Positions 1 to 6,237 of a DNA stretch of 27,032 bases are shown piece after piece (position 1 is the stretch's first letter; the number at the start of each line of letters is the position of its first letter). The stretch covers positions 465 to 27,496 of the forward strand of contig DEHM01000008.1 of NCBI GenBank assembly GCA_002351925.1, read 5' to 3'. The stretch is from Bacteroidales bacterium UBA2800 (GTDB taxonomy: Bacteria; Bacteroidota; Bacteroidia; Bacteroidales; Paludibacteraceae). Position numbers and translations under genes: made by a program. The notes beneath the pieces were generated by a model, which worked only from the letters and a program-made list of their open reading frames with translations, ran no database searches and was not told the DNA's origin.

Positions 1-79
1 CTCTGGAGCTTGGAGTTGGCCGCCTACGATGCACAGCATCAAGGCTAAAAGCACACAAAAGTGCAAAAAAGAATGGCAT
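1..79 (-). CDS. possible 5' end of a divergent secreted-protein gene (partial)
   Basis: Read on the minus strand, two overlapping frames look like the start of an exported protein that runs off the left edge. One starts with ATG at 79 (MPFFFALLCAFSLDA...). The other has only GTG at 54 or TTG at 66 and reads LLALMLCIVGGQLQA, a better signal peptide. Neither has a recognisable TAnnTTTG promoter upstream on that strand, and fewer than 27 codons are visible, so the frame and even the existence of the gene are undecided. If real, it is divergent from dapB. Confidence 0.22.
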   Translation of the reverse strand, partial: MPFFFALLCAFSLDAVHRRRPTPSSR

Positions 80-83
80 ATGC

Positions 84-114
84 TTGCATATGTCATTTTT
101 TTGTAGTATCTTTG
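84..114 (+). promoter_or_regulatory. Bacteroidota-type promoter of dapB
   Basis: The -33 element TTG lies at 84-86 and the -7 element TATCTTTG at 107-114, separated by 20 bp, which is the spacing known for the Bacteroidota primary sigma factor. Transcription should begin near 120, leaving a leader of roughly 15 nt before the ATG at 134. The -33 region is extended as TTGCATATGT, the same ten bases as in the glyS promoter at the other end of the window. It is the only convincing promoter seen for the plus-strand directon that follows. Confidence 0.8.
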
Positions 115-133
115 CGGCCGATTTTTGGTTTTT

Positions 134-919
134 ATGAGAATAGCACTTATCGGATACGGAAAAATGGGGCATATGATTGAAGAAATTGCCCTGCAACGCG
201 GCCATGAGATAGTCTGTAGGATAGAGCCTACCCCATCCCTCCCTGAAGGGAAGGAGATATATTCACCAGAGGAAGGTTTTCAAAGCAAAGCTTTCCGAAG
301 CGCAGACGTGGCGATAGAGTTCACCACTCCGGCGACCGCCAAGGAGAATATTTTGCGCGCGTGGGCGCAAGGCGTACCCGTAGTGTGCGGAAGTACCGGC
401 TGGAACGTCGCGTTCGGCAATCAGGTCGCACAGACCGACGACGATGTCGTCGTTAAAGCGACAGATGCCTCCGCTCTCCCCAAAAATTGGAAATTTTCGG
501 GGACCCCAAATAAAATCACTGTACTGGACGAAAAGGGTAAGACGATGTTGGTGTGGAGCAGCAACTTCTCCGTAGGTGTAAACATCTTCTTTGATCTCAA
601 TAAATATCTGGCAGAGAAGATGGCGGAGCAACCGCAATACACACCCAGTATCACCGAGACCCACCATATACATAAACTCGACAAGCCTTCAGGCACAGCA
701 AAGACGCTCGCGGAACAAATAGAGGACGAACTCCCTTCCCTTCAGGGAGGGGCTGGGGGTAGGCTTCCTATCGAGTCGATACGCGAAGGAGAAGTGCCGG
801 GGACGCATGTGGTGACCTGGGACAGCGAGGAAGATACGATCGTGATCAGCCATATCGCGAAAGGAAGAAGAGGCTTTGCGCTGGGAGCTGTGCTGGCTGC
901 AGAGCAGTTAAACCGTTAA
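134..919 (+). CDS. dapB: 4-hydroxy-tetrahydrodipicolinate reductase
   Basis: Cytoplasmic NAD(P)H-dependent reductase of the diaminopimelate/lysine pathway; it supplies meso-DAP for peptidoglycan. The 261-aa product has the dinucleotide-binding motif GYGKMG (7-12), the FTTPATA segment (63-69), the SSNFSVGVN segment (142-150) and the catalytic motif ETHHIHKLDKPSGTA (175-189). That motif has Lys where Ala is usual in D-A-P-S-G-T. I chose ATG 134 over TTG 125 because the Rossmann strand MRIALIGYG starts there. Three stretches are foreign to the family: about residues 32-48, 92-130 and 200-211. Each coincides with a DNA palindrome. The C-terminus stops at AAEQLNR, without the tail of about 10-18 residues usual in Bacteroides DapB, because a GTTAAAYY repeat array supplies the last codons and the stop. 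The catalytic motif is intact, so the enzyme is probably active. Confidence 0.95.
   Translation: MRIALIGYGKMGHMIEEIALQRGHEIVCRIEPTPSLPEGKEIYSPEEGFQSKAFRSADVAIEFTTPATAKENILRAWAQGVPVVCGSTGWNVAFGNQVAQTDDDVVVKATDASALPKNWKFSGTPNKITVLDEKGKTMLVWSSNFSVGVNIFFDLNKYLAEKMAEQPQYTPSITETHHIHKLDKPSGTAKTLAEQIEDELPSLQGGAGGRLPIESIREGEVPGTHVVTWDSEEDTIVISHIAKGRRGFALGAVLAAEQLNR
226..254 (+). repeat. palindromic repeat inside dapB, copy 1 (plus orientation)
   Basis: A G/C-rich element reading GCCTACCCCATCCCTCCCT followed by GAAGGGAAGG. The stretch CCCTCCCT-GAA-GGGAAGG forms a hairpin. It is nearly the exact reverse complement of 734-764 in the same gene and resembles 3583-3616 in ilvE. It encodes part of the family-atypical PTPSLPEGK segment of DapB, consistent with in-frame insertion. 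Confidence 0.75.
436..502. repeat. two small palindromes in the atypical central segment of dapB
   Basis: The first is CGACGAC-GAT-GTCGTCG (436-452), a perfect 7-bp stem with a 3-nt loop. The second is at 478-502, with arms CCCCAAAAATT and AAATTTTCGGGG: an 11-bp stem with one mismatch and a central GG. Both lie in residues 92-130 of DapB, which have no counterpart in the usual enzyme between STGW and SSNFS. They look like separate short palindromic insertions kept in frame. Confidence 0.55.
734..764 (-). repeat. palindromic repeat inside dapB, copy 2 (inverted)
   Basis: CCTTCCCTTCAGGGAGGGG, then CTGGGGGTAGGC, on the plus strand. This is the reverse complement of the copy at 226-254 except for small differences in the middle (an extra base, and GC/A). 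It encodes LPSLQGGAGGR, between the helix after the catalytic motif and the IREGEVPGTH segment, where DapB families vary in length. With copy 1 it makes a long-range inverted repeat about 480 bp apart in one mRNA. Confidence 0.75.
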
Positions 920-944
920 ACTGTTAAATCGTTAAATTGTTAAA
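907..944 (+). repeat. GTTAAAYY octad array, dapB-lepB junction
   Basis: Four complete 8-bp units, GTTAAACC, GTTAAACT, GTTAAATC and GTTAAATT, then a fifth partial unit GTTAAA that abuts the lepB ATG at 945. The TAA triplets of units 1-3 start at 909, 917 and 925, one in each reading frame. The dapB stop is the TAA of unit 2. The same unit recurs before rsmI (6208-6237). Confidence 0.92.
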
Positions 945-2342
945 ATGAAATCATTCAAAGACAGGATAAACGAAGTGACGCGGGGAGGATGGATACGCGC
1001 AGGGATATGGAGCGCAGTGTATATCGCGTTCGTCGTATGGGTAGCCTGGGGAGACTGGAAAAGCCTGGGATGGTTGGTGCTGCTGCCACTGATAGTGGAC
1101 ATGTTCACCACGCGGTATATCAACTACAGCTGGTGGAGGAAGTATAAGCCGGAGAATTCAGATGTCAGAAGTCAGAATTCAGATAAGAAAGGGAATGCTT
1201 TTCTTTATACTTTGTTTAGTTGGATAGACGCGATTGTGTTTGCGTTGGTGGCCGTTTATTTCATCAACCTGTATATCTTCCAGAACTACCAGATACCTTC
1301 CGCATCGCTGGAGAAGAGTCTGCGTGTAGGCGATTTTCTGTACGTGAGCAAGATGGCCTACGGTGCACGTGTGCCGCAGACACCGCTGAGTATGCCGCTG
1401 GTGCAACATACGATGCCGGCATGGCTGGGCGGCGGGAAGAGCTATCTGGACCAGCCGCACTGGGAGTACAAGCGGCTGAAAGGGTGGACGAGTCCGAAGA
1501 AAGGCGACATCGTGGTGTTCAACTTTCCGACGGGCGACACCGTCTGCACGAAGATGCAGAACCCCGACTACTACACGCTCTGTCATTACTACGGCGAGGC
1601 GGTGGTGCGTAGCCGCAAAGATGTGTTCGGCGAGATAGTGGTAAGACCGGTGGACCGACGCGAGAACTACGTGAAGCGTTGCGTAGGCGAGCCGGGAGAC
1701 AGCCTGAAAATCGTGGACAACACGATTTGGACAAAGGGTTATGGGTTACAGGTTACGGGAGAGGACTGGACGCGTGAGCCGGAGAGAGAGGGTTTGCAAC
1801 TGAACTACCTCATCTTTACCGACGGGCATGTGTTTGGCGGGAAATATCTGGACAAGCTTGGCATCAGCCTGGCCGACCGGATGCAGATAGATGCGACGAC
1901 GTGGCATTTCCCGTTGACGCAGGCGATGAAGGAGAGCTTGAGTCAGAACCCGCACGTGCTGACGATGACGGTAGAGTCCGAAGAACGCGGCGGCGACGTG
2001 TACCCGCTGGGACAGACCACGTGGACGAGAGACAACTACGGTCCGATATATATCCCGCGCAAGGGCGACCGGATTCGGATTACCGAGGACAACTACCCGC
2101 TGTACCGCCGTATAGCTGACGCGTATGAGTTCAAGCCGATGCACGTGGGCGAGGAATATGAGTTTGAGATGGACTACTACTGGATGATGGGCGACAACCG
2201 TCATAACAGTGCCGACAGCCGTTACTGGGGTTTTGTGCCCGAAGATCATATCGTAGGCCGACCGGTGTTTATCTGGCTGAGTCTGGACAAAGACAAACAC
2301 TCGATACGCTGGGAGCGGCTTGGCAGAGGAGCAAAGCGATGA
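945..2342 (+). CDS. lepB: signal peptidase I
   Basis: Membrane serine protease (S26A) that removes Sec signal peptides on the outer face of the inner membrane. The 465-aa product has N-terminal hydrophobic segments at about 17-35 and 40-52, and a further membrane segment at 93-112 just before the catalytic domain. The catalytic Ser is in PSASLEKSLRVGD (Ser121); the Met usual after this Ser is Leu here. The general-base Lys is in YVKRCVGEPGD (Lys244). The conserved MGDNRHNSADSRYWG box is at 415-429. Residues about 72-82 (SDVRSQNSDKK) are encoded by a period-7 TCAGnnn array, and a second array at 1736-1763 encodes KGYGLQVTG. Both lie in places that tolerate length change: a linker between membrane segments and a surface loop. 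The stop overlaps the next start as ATGA. Confidence 0.95.
   Translation: MKSFKDRINEVTRGGWIRAGIWSAVYIAFVVWVAWGDWKSLGWLVLLPLIVDMFTTRYINYSWWRKYKPENSDVRSQNSDKKGNAFLYTLFSWIDAIVFALVAVYFINLYIFQNYQIPSASLEKSLRVGDFLYVSKMAYGARVPQTPLSMPLVQHTMPAWLGGGKSYLDQPHWEYKRLKGWTSPKKGDIVVFNFPTGDTVCTKMQNPDYYTLCHYYGEAVVRSRKDVFGEIVVRPVDRRENYVKRCVGEPGDSLKIVDNTIWTKGYGLQVTGEDWTREPEREGLQLNYLIFTDGHVFGGKYLDKLGISLADRMQIDATTWHFPLTQAMKESLSQNPHVLTMTVESEERGGDVYPLGQTTWTRDNYGPIYIPRKGDRIRITEDNYPLYRRIADAYEFKPMHVGEEYEFEMDYYWMMGDNRHNSADSRYWGFVPEDHIVGRPVFIWLSLDKDKHSIRWERLGRGAKR
1158..1185 (+). repeat. TCAGnnn heptad array inside lepB
   Basis: Four exact-period 7-bp units: TCAGATG, TCAGAAG, TCAGAAT, TCAGATA. They lie in frame within the linker after the first membrane segments. 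Because 7 is not a multiple of 3, the peptide (SDVRSQNSDK) does not look repetitive although the DNA does. Confidence 0.85.
1736..1763 (+). repeat. GGGTTAY-like heptad array inside lepB
   Basis: Units GGGTTAT, GGGTTAC, AGGTTAC, GGGAGAG in register with period 7; the last is degenerate. It encodes KGYGLQVTGE between the catalytic Lys region and the MGDN box, and resembles the array at 2467-2501 in the next gene. Confidence 0.6.
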
Positions 2343-2872
2343 TACTACCTACTGCATATTTGCCGCCGAAGTCGTACCTGGAGGCGCTGATGAGCGAACC
2401 GGCTACGATAGAACAGATGGAGAGTTTTGAGAAACAGACCTTCCGCAATCGGGCGCTGCTGAGAGGGGTTACAGGTGACGGGGTACAGGTGAGGGGTGAC
2501 AACCTGATTCGTCTGACGGTGCCGGTGAAGAAAGTGGAGCATAAGCAGTTGACGCGCGACATAGCGATCAGCTACCAGACGCGCTGGCAACACCAACACT
2601 GGATCACGCTCATGAGCACCTACCAACACACGCCGTACTTCCAGTATTTCGCCGACTACCTGCGGCCGTTCTACGAGAAAGAGTACAAATGGCTGCTGGA
2701 CCTGAATGACGAACTGAACGCGACGCTGGTGAGTCTGCTGAAGCGAGAAAAGCCGTCAGTATTCAGTAATCAGTTTTCAGCTCGCACGACGGACTGGAGC
2801 GGAGAGATATGGACCGACAAACATCCGTGGCAAACGGAACTAAGCGTGCTGGACACGCTGCTTGATGAATGA
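2339..2872 (+). CDS. WbqC-like family protein
   Basis: Resembles the WbqC family, linked to glycan biosynthesis loci in several Gram-negatives but not well defined biochemically. The 177-aa product has the pattern familiar in Bacteroidota members: E-x-F-x-K-Q-T-F-R-N-R (29-39), the RDIAISYQTRWQHQHW segment (73-88), then a HTPYFQYFADYLRPFYEKEYKWLLDLND segment (97-124). Two stretches are encoded by period-7 arrays: VTGDGVQVRGD (about 43-54) and SVFSNQFS (about 140-147). The start overlaps the lepB stop (ATGA), which suggests translational coupling. The stop codon arises inside a GATGAAT array. Family assignment is from pattern recognition; substrate unknown. Confidence 0.8.
   Translation: MILPTAYLPPKSYLEALMSEPATIEQMESFEKQTFRNRALLRGVTGDGVQVRGDNLIRLTVPVKKVEHKQLTRDIAISYQTRWQHQHWITLMSTYQHTPYFQYFADYLRPFYEKEYKWLLDLNDELNATLVSLLKREKPSVFSNQFSARTTDWSGEIWTDKHPWQTELSVLDTLLDE
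2467..2501 (+). repeat. GGKKNMN heptad array inside the wbqC-like gene
   Basis: Five units of 7 bp: GGTTACA, GGTGACG, GGGTACA, GGTGAGG, GGTGACA. The TGA triplets at 2476, 2490 and 2497 all fall outside the coding frame, so the reading frame passes through. Confidence 0.75.
2756..2780 (+). repeat. TCAGTWW heptad array inside the wbqC-like gene
   Basis: TCAGTAT, TCAGTAA, TCAGTTT, TCAG, with exact period 7. The core TCAG is shared with the array at 1158-1185 in lepB, so the two are probably related. It encodes the low-complexity SVFSNQFS before the C-terminal TDWSGEIW segment. Confidence 0.85.
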
Positions 2873-2891
2873 TGAATGATGATTGATGATT
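2864..2891 (+). repeat. GATGAWT heptad array, wbqC-ilvE junction
   Basis: GATGAAT, GATGAAT, GATGATT, GATGATT, then GAAGA and the ilvE ATG at 2897. The wbqC-like stop (TGA at 2870-2872) spans units 1 and 2, and successive units place TGA in different frames. Confidence 0.9.
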
Positions 2892-2896
2892 GAAGA

Positions 2897-3970
2897 ATGA
2901 AGGAGATAGATTGGAACAGTTTGGGATTTCATTATACGGAGCCGGATTATATAGTCCGTGCGGCGTGTCATGAGGGTGTATGGGAAGAACCGTACGCCAC
3001 GAAGGACAAGTACCTGCATCTGCATGTCTCCGCGACCTGCCTGCAGTACGGTCAGGAGGCGTTTGAGGGGCTGAAAGCCTTCCGGGGCATAGATGGGAAG
3101 ATACGTCTGTTCCGCTGGCGCGAGAACGCCAAGCGCCTGCAGCAGAGCGCCAAAGGACTGTTTATGACGCCGGTGCCGGAGGAAGTGTTCGGCAAAGCCA
3201 TAGGGCTGGCGCTGGAGAAGAATCTGGATTTTGTGCCGCCCTACGGCACAGGTGCTACGCTCTATTTCCGTCCGCTGCTGATAGGTACGACGCCGCGGCT
3301 GGGCGTAGGTCCGGGACGGGATTTCGAGTTCATCGTGATTCCCTCGCCTATCGGCCCATACTACCCGGGTAAGTTCCACTGTACCACGTTCCTGGTGAAC
3401 CGTTATGTGGACCGTGCAGCACCCTTCGGCACAGGCCAACTGAAAGTGGGCGGCAACTACGCCTCGTCGTTCCGCGCGACAGAAGCGGCCCACGCGATGG
3501 GTTGCGACTGCCTGTTCCTGGACGCCAAGCAGCACAAGTATATCGACGAGTGCAGCGCTGCGAATTTTATCGGGATAAAGAGGCCTACCCCCGCCCCCTC
3601 CCTAAAAGGAGGGGAGTCTCAGATCGAATATTTGACGCCAAGGTCGAGTGCGATATTGCCGAGTATAACGAATGACAGTCTGATGACATTGGCGCGGGAG
3701 ATGGGGCTGAAGGTGACGCGGCGACGCATACGCCTGGAGGAGCTGGCCGAGATGAGCGAAGCAGCTGCCTGCGGAACAGCGTGCGTGATATCGCCTATCG
3801 ACAAAGTGATCGACACTGAGAAGAACCGCACCTACTCGTTCGGCGACGAACCGGGACCGGTGCTGACCAAGCTCTACCACGCCTTGCGGGACATCCAGTT
3901 CGGAAGGACGGAAGACAAGTACGGATGGACGGAGATAGTCGACCAGACGACTAGTAGACAAGCAAGATAG
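2897..3970 (+). CDS. ilvE: branched-chain amino acid aminotransferase (PLP fold IV)
   Basis: Interconverts Leu/Ile/Val and their 2-oxo acids in the cytoplasm. The 357-aa product is of the longer BCAT type, with YGQEAFEGLKAFR (51-63), the PLP-lysine region GQLKVGGNYASSF (180-192; Lys183 expected to bind PLP) and the ECSAANFIGI strand (218-227). ITNDSLMTLA (257-266) and the TACVISPIDKV segment follow. Between FIGI and the LTPRSSAILPSITND strand there is an unusual RPTPAPSLKGGESQIE stretch (229-244), encoded by a palindromic repeat also found in dapB. The start is 24 nt after the preceding stop, directly behind a GATGAWT array. Confidence 0.95.
   Translation: MKEIDWNSLGFHYTEPDYIVRAACHEGVWEEPYATKDKYLHLHVSATCLQYGQEAFEGLKAFRGIDGKIRLFRWRENAKRLQQSAKGLFMTPVPEEVFGKAIGLALEKNLDFVPPYGTGATLYFRPLLIGTTPRLGVGPGRDFEFIVIPSPIGPYYPGKFHCTTFLVNRYVDRAAPFGTGQLKVGGNYASSFRATEAAHAMGCDCLFLDAKQHKYIDECSAANFIGIKRPTPAPSLKGGESQIEYLTPRSSAILPSITNDSLMTLAREMGLKVTRRRIRLEELAEMSEAAACGTACVISPIDKVIDTEKNRTYSFGDEPGPVLTKLYHALRDIQFGRTEDKYGWTEIVDQTTSRQAR
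3583..3616 (+). repeat. palindromic repeat inside ilvE
   Basis: GCCTACCCCCGCCCCCTCCC followed by TAAAAGGAGGGGAG. The arms CCCCTCC and GGAGGGG form the hairpin. The left flank GCCTACCCC is identical to the dapB copy at 226. The element adds about 15 residues in frame (RPTPAPSLKGGE) in a loop between two strands. Confidence 0.75.
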
Positions 3971-3993
3971 AAACCACTAAATCAAAAATAATT

Positions 3994-5568
3994 ATGTTTC
4001 AGAAACACCCTAAGGGATTGATCCCTGCCGCGCTCGCCAACATGGGCGAACGATTCGGCTACTACATCATGAACGCTGTGTTGCTGCTCTTCCTGGTCAG
4101 CAAGTTCGGTCTGAATGACGCGACAGCAGGTATTATCTACTCGGTCTTCTATTTCGGCATCTACGTGCTGAGCCTCGTAGGCGGTATCATTGCCGACAGT
4201 ACGCAGAACTACAACAAGACGATTCAGTGGGGACTGATTATCATGTCGCTGGGCTATGTGTTCCTAGCCTTACCGCTTTTCTCTACCGACCTGAACGGCG
4301 GTAGCGAATGGTGGACGATACTGGTGTTCACGTGCGGCGCGCTGCTGATGATTGCGTTCGGCAACGGTCTGTTCAAAGGTAACCTGCAGGCCATCGTGGG
4401 CAAGATGTACGACGAGTATGAAGCCGAGGCGGCCAAAGAAGGCCCTGAGGCCCTGAAAGTGGCGCAAGAGAAGCGTGACTCGGGTTTCCAGATTTTCTAT
4501 GTGTTCATCAACATAGGCGGTCTGGTGGCTCCGTTTGTAGCTCCGCTGCTGCGTCAGTGGTGGCTCAATGCGCACCAGCTGGTCTACAACTCGGACATGG
4601 CCACCCTGGCGCACCAGTATATCGCCAACGGCGAGGTGACGCGTAAGTTCGAGGAGACGCTGCAGGCCTCGATGCAAGCCGGCTATAACTTCACCGACAA
4701 CCTGAGTTTCTGCCAGGACTATATCACCGTCTTCAACCAGGGTATTCACTATTCGTTTATTGCCTCGGTGGCTGCGATGTTGATCTCGCTGCTCATCTTC
4801 CTGGGCACCAAACGTATGTTCCCGCAGCCGGCGAAGAAAGAGTCCGCCAACGTGCAGAGCTACACGCCGGAGGAGAAGAAAGCCATGGCAACGGAGATCA
4901 AGCAACGTATGGCCGCACTGTTTGCCGTACTGGGCATAGCTATCTTCTTCTGGCTCTCGTTCCACCAGAACGGCCAGTCGCTCTCGGTTTTCGCACGCGA
5001 TTTCATCCGCACAGACAGTATTGCTCCGGAGATTTGGCAGGCGCTGAACCCGTTCTTTGTGATTGTGCTGACGCCTATTATCATGTGGCTGTTCGGTGCG
5101 CTGGCGCGTAAGGGCAAGTCGATCTCCACGCCGCGTAAGATAGCGCTGGGTATGGCTATTGCCGGCATGGCCTATCTGTTCCTGATCATCGTGTCGATGG
5201 TGAACCACTATCCTTCGGGCGAAGTGTTCCGCGGCATGCATGCAGACCAACTGGCTGCTGCCGGACTCGTGAAAGAAGGTCCGTGGGTGCTGCTGGTAAC
5301 CTATTTCTTCCTGACCGTGGCCGAACTGTTTATCTCGCCGCTGGGTCTGTCGTTTGTCAGCAAAGTGGCACCGCGTCATATGGTAGGTCTGTGTCAGGGT
5401 CTGTGGCTGGGCGCCACCGCTATCGGTAACCTGTTTATCTGGGTCGGCCCGCTGATGTACAACGCATGGCCGATACACTACTGCTGGGCTGTGTTCTTCG
5501 GTATCTGTATGGTATCGATGGGTGTGATGCTCGGTATGGTGAAATGGTTGGAGAAAGTAGCATGCTAA
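3994..5568 (+). CDS. POT/PTR family peptide transporter (MFS)
   Basis: Inner-membrane transporter of the proton-dependent oligopeptide family, expected to import di- and tripeptides. The 524-aa product has about 12-14 hydrophobic segments. Family marks: MGERFGYYI (17-25, from the ExxERFxYY motif), GNGLFKGN (123-130) and IFYVFINIGG (167-176). The first Glu of ExxER is Asn16 here; in characterised POTs that residue takes part in proton coupling. As far as I recall, MFQKHPKGLIP-type Bacteroidota members share this change. A large non-membrane insertion (about 185-245) separates two transmembrane pairs. The 23-nt gap to ilvE has no array. Confidence 0.92.
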   Translation: MFQKHPKGLIPAALANMGERFGYYIMNAVLLLFLVSKFGLNDATAGIIYSVFYFGIYVLSLVGGIIADSTQNYNKTIQWGLIIMSLGYVFLALPLFSTDLNGGSEWWTILVFTCGALLMIAFGNGLFKGNLQAIVGKMYDEYEAEAAKEGPEALKVAQEKRDSGFQIFYVFINIGGLVAPFVAPLLRQWWLNAHQLVYNSDMATLAHQYIANGEVTRKFEETLQASMQAGYNFTDNLSFCQDYITVFNQGIHYSFIASVAAMLISLLIFLGTKRMFPQPAKKESANVQSYTPEEKKAMATEIKQRMAALFAVLGIAIFFWLSFHQNGQSLSVFARDFIRTDSIAPEIWQALNPFFVIVLTPIIMWLFGALARKGKSISTPRKIALGMAIAGMAYLFLIIVSMVNHYPSGEVFRGMHADQLAAAGLVKEGPWVLLVTYFFLTVAELFISPLGLSFVSKVAPRHMVGLCQGLWLGATAIGNLFIWVGPLMYNAWPIHYCWAVFFGICMVSMGVMLGMVKWLEKVAC

Positions 5569-5579
5569 AATAGAAAGAT

Positions 5580-6212
5580 ATGGAAGAACTGATCAAATAT
5601 TTTCAATCGCTCGAAGCGCGTCTGACGGCGCAAGAGGAGCGTCTGGCCGCACAATCGGTCCTCATCGCCACGCTGGAGGCCAAGGTGGAGGAACTGCAGA
5701 AACGTCCTGCGCCGCAGCCGGAAGTGGTAGAGAAAGTGGTGGAGAAAATTGTGGAGAAGCCGGTGGAGGTCATCAAAGAAGTGGTGGTAGAAAAGCCGGT
5801 CGCTGTGGCAGCGCCGGCACCTGCTCCTGTAGTAGAGCCGGAGCAGGTGAAAGAACCCGTGGTTGCACCGGAGCCCATAGCTGCGCCTGAACCGGAGCCC
5901 GTAAAGGAAGAGCCCGTAAAGGAAGAACCCGTGAAGGAAGAGCCGGTAGTAGAAGAAGTGGCTTCGCCGAAGGCGGCTGTCTATGGCAAAGCCGTGAGCG
6001 ACATCCGTCAGGCTATCTCGCTGGGCGACCGTTTCCTGTATCAGCGCGAGTTGTTCGGACAGAACGCCGAACTAATGCAACGTACGCTGACCGAACTGAA
6101 CGGACTGGGTTCGTTCGACGAGGCGATGAGCTATATCGCCCGGTTCGGATGGGACACGGAGAGCAACACCTATCAGCAGTTTATCGTAACGCTTCACAGA
6201 CGTTTCGGTTAA
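5580..6212 (+). CDS. coiled-coil protein with Pro/Glu/Val linker, unknown function
   Basis: 210 aa in three parts. Residues 1-45 form a likely coiled coil rich in Glu/Leu/Ala. Residues 46-130 are a Pro/Glu/Val/Lys low-complexity linker, including EPVKE repeats encoded by a 15-bp tandem repeat (5895-5954). Residues about 133-210 are a compact domain (DIRQAISLGDRFLYQRELFG ... MSYIARFGWD ... FIVTLHRRFG). I recognise this domain as common and uncharacterised in Bacteroidales proteins. There is no signal peptide or membrane segment, so it is probably cytoplasmic. The gene starts 12 nt after the transporter stop and ends inside a GTTAAAYY array that supplies its TAA. Confidence 0.8.
   Translation: MEELIKYFQSLEARLTAQEERLAAQSVLIATLEAKVEELQKRPAPQPEVVEKVVEKIVEKPVEVIKEVVVEKPVAVAAPAPAPVVEPEQVKEPVVAPEPIAAPEPEPVKEEPVKEEPVKEEPVVEEVASPKAAVYGKAVSDIRQAISLGDRFLYQRELFGQNAELMQRTLTELNGLGSFDEAMSYIARFGWDTESNTYQQFIVTLHRRFG
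5895..5954 (+). repeat. 15-bp tandem repeat encoding EPVKE
   Basis: Four units based on GAGCCCGTAAAGGAA; two are identical, then GAACCCGTGAAGGAA and GAGCCGGTAGTAGAA. The period is a multiple of 3, so the repeat is visible in the protein (EPVKEEPVKEEPVKEEPVVE). Its copy number probably varies between strains. Confidence 0.85.
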
Positions 6213-6237
6213 ACCGTTAAACCGTTAAATCGTTAAG
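6208..6237 (+). repeat. GTTAAAYY octad array, junction before rsmI
   Basis: GTTAAACC, GTTAAACC, GTTAAATC, then GTTAAG and the rsmI ATG at 6238. The unit is the same as before lepB. The upstream gene's stop TAA (6210-6212) is part of the first unit. Confidence 0.92.

Noticed and set aside
125..133. TTG start for dapB three codons upstream
   Set aside because: The ATG at 134 begins exactly at the family's first beta strand, and the TTG would lie only a few bases after the predicted transcription start.
4270..5478. 402-aa open frame on the minus strand opposite the POT transporter
   Set aside because: Gln/His/Arg-rich antisense frame over a clear membrane transporter; no promoter or recognisable domain.
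5580..6212. TonB-like or envelope-spanning protein, because of the Pro/Glu/Lys linker
   Set aside because: No N-terminal membrane anchor or TonB C-terminal domain; the N-terminus is a coiled coil and the C-terminus a different compact domain.
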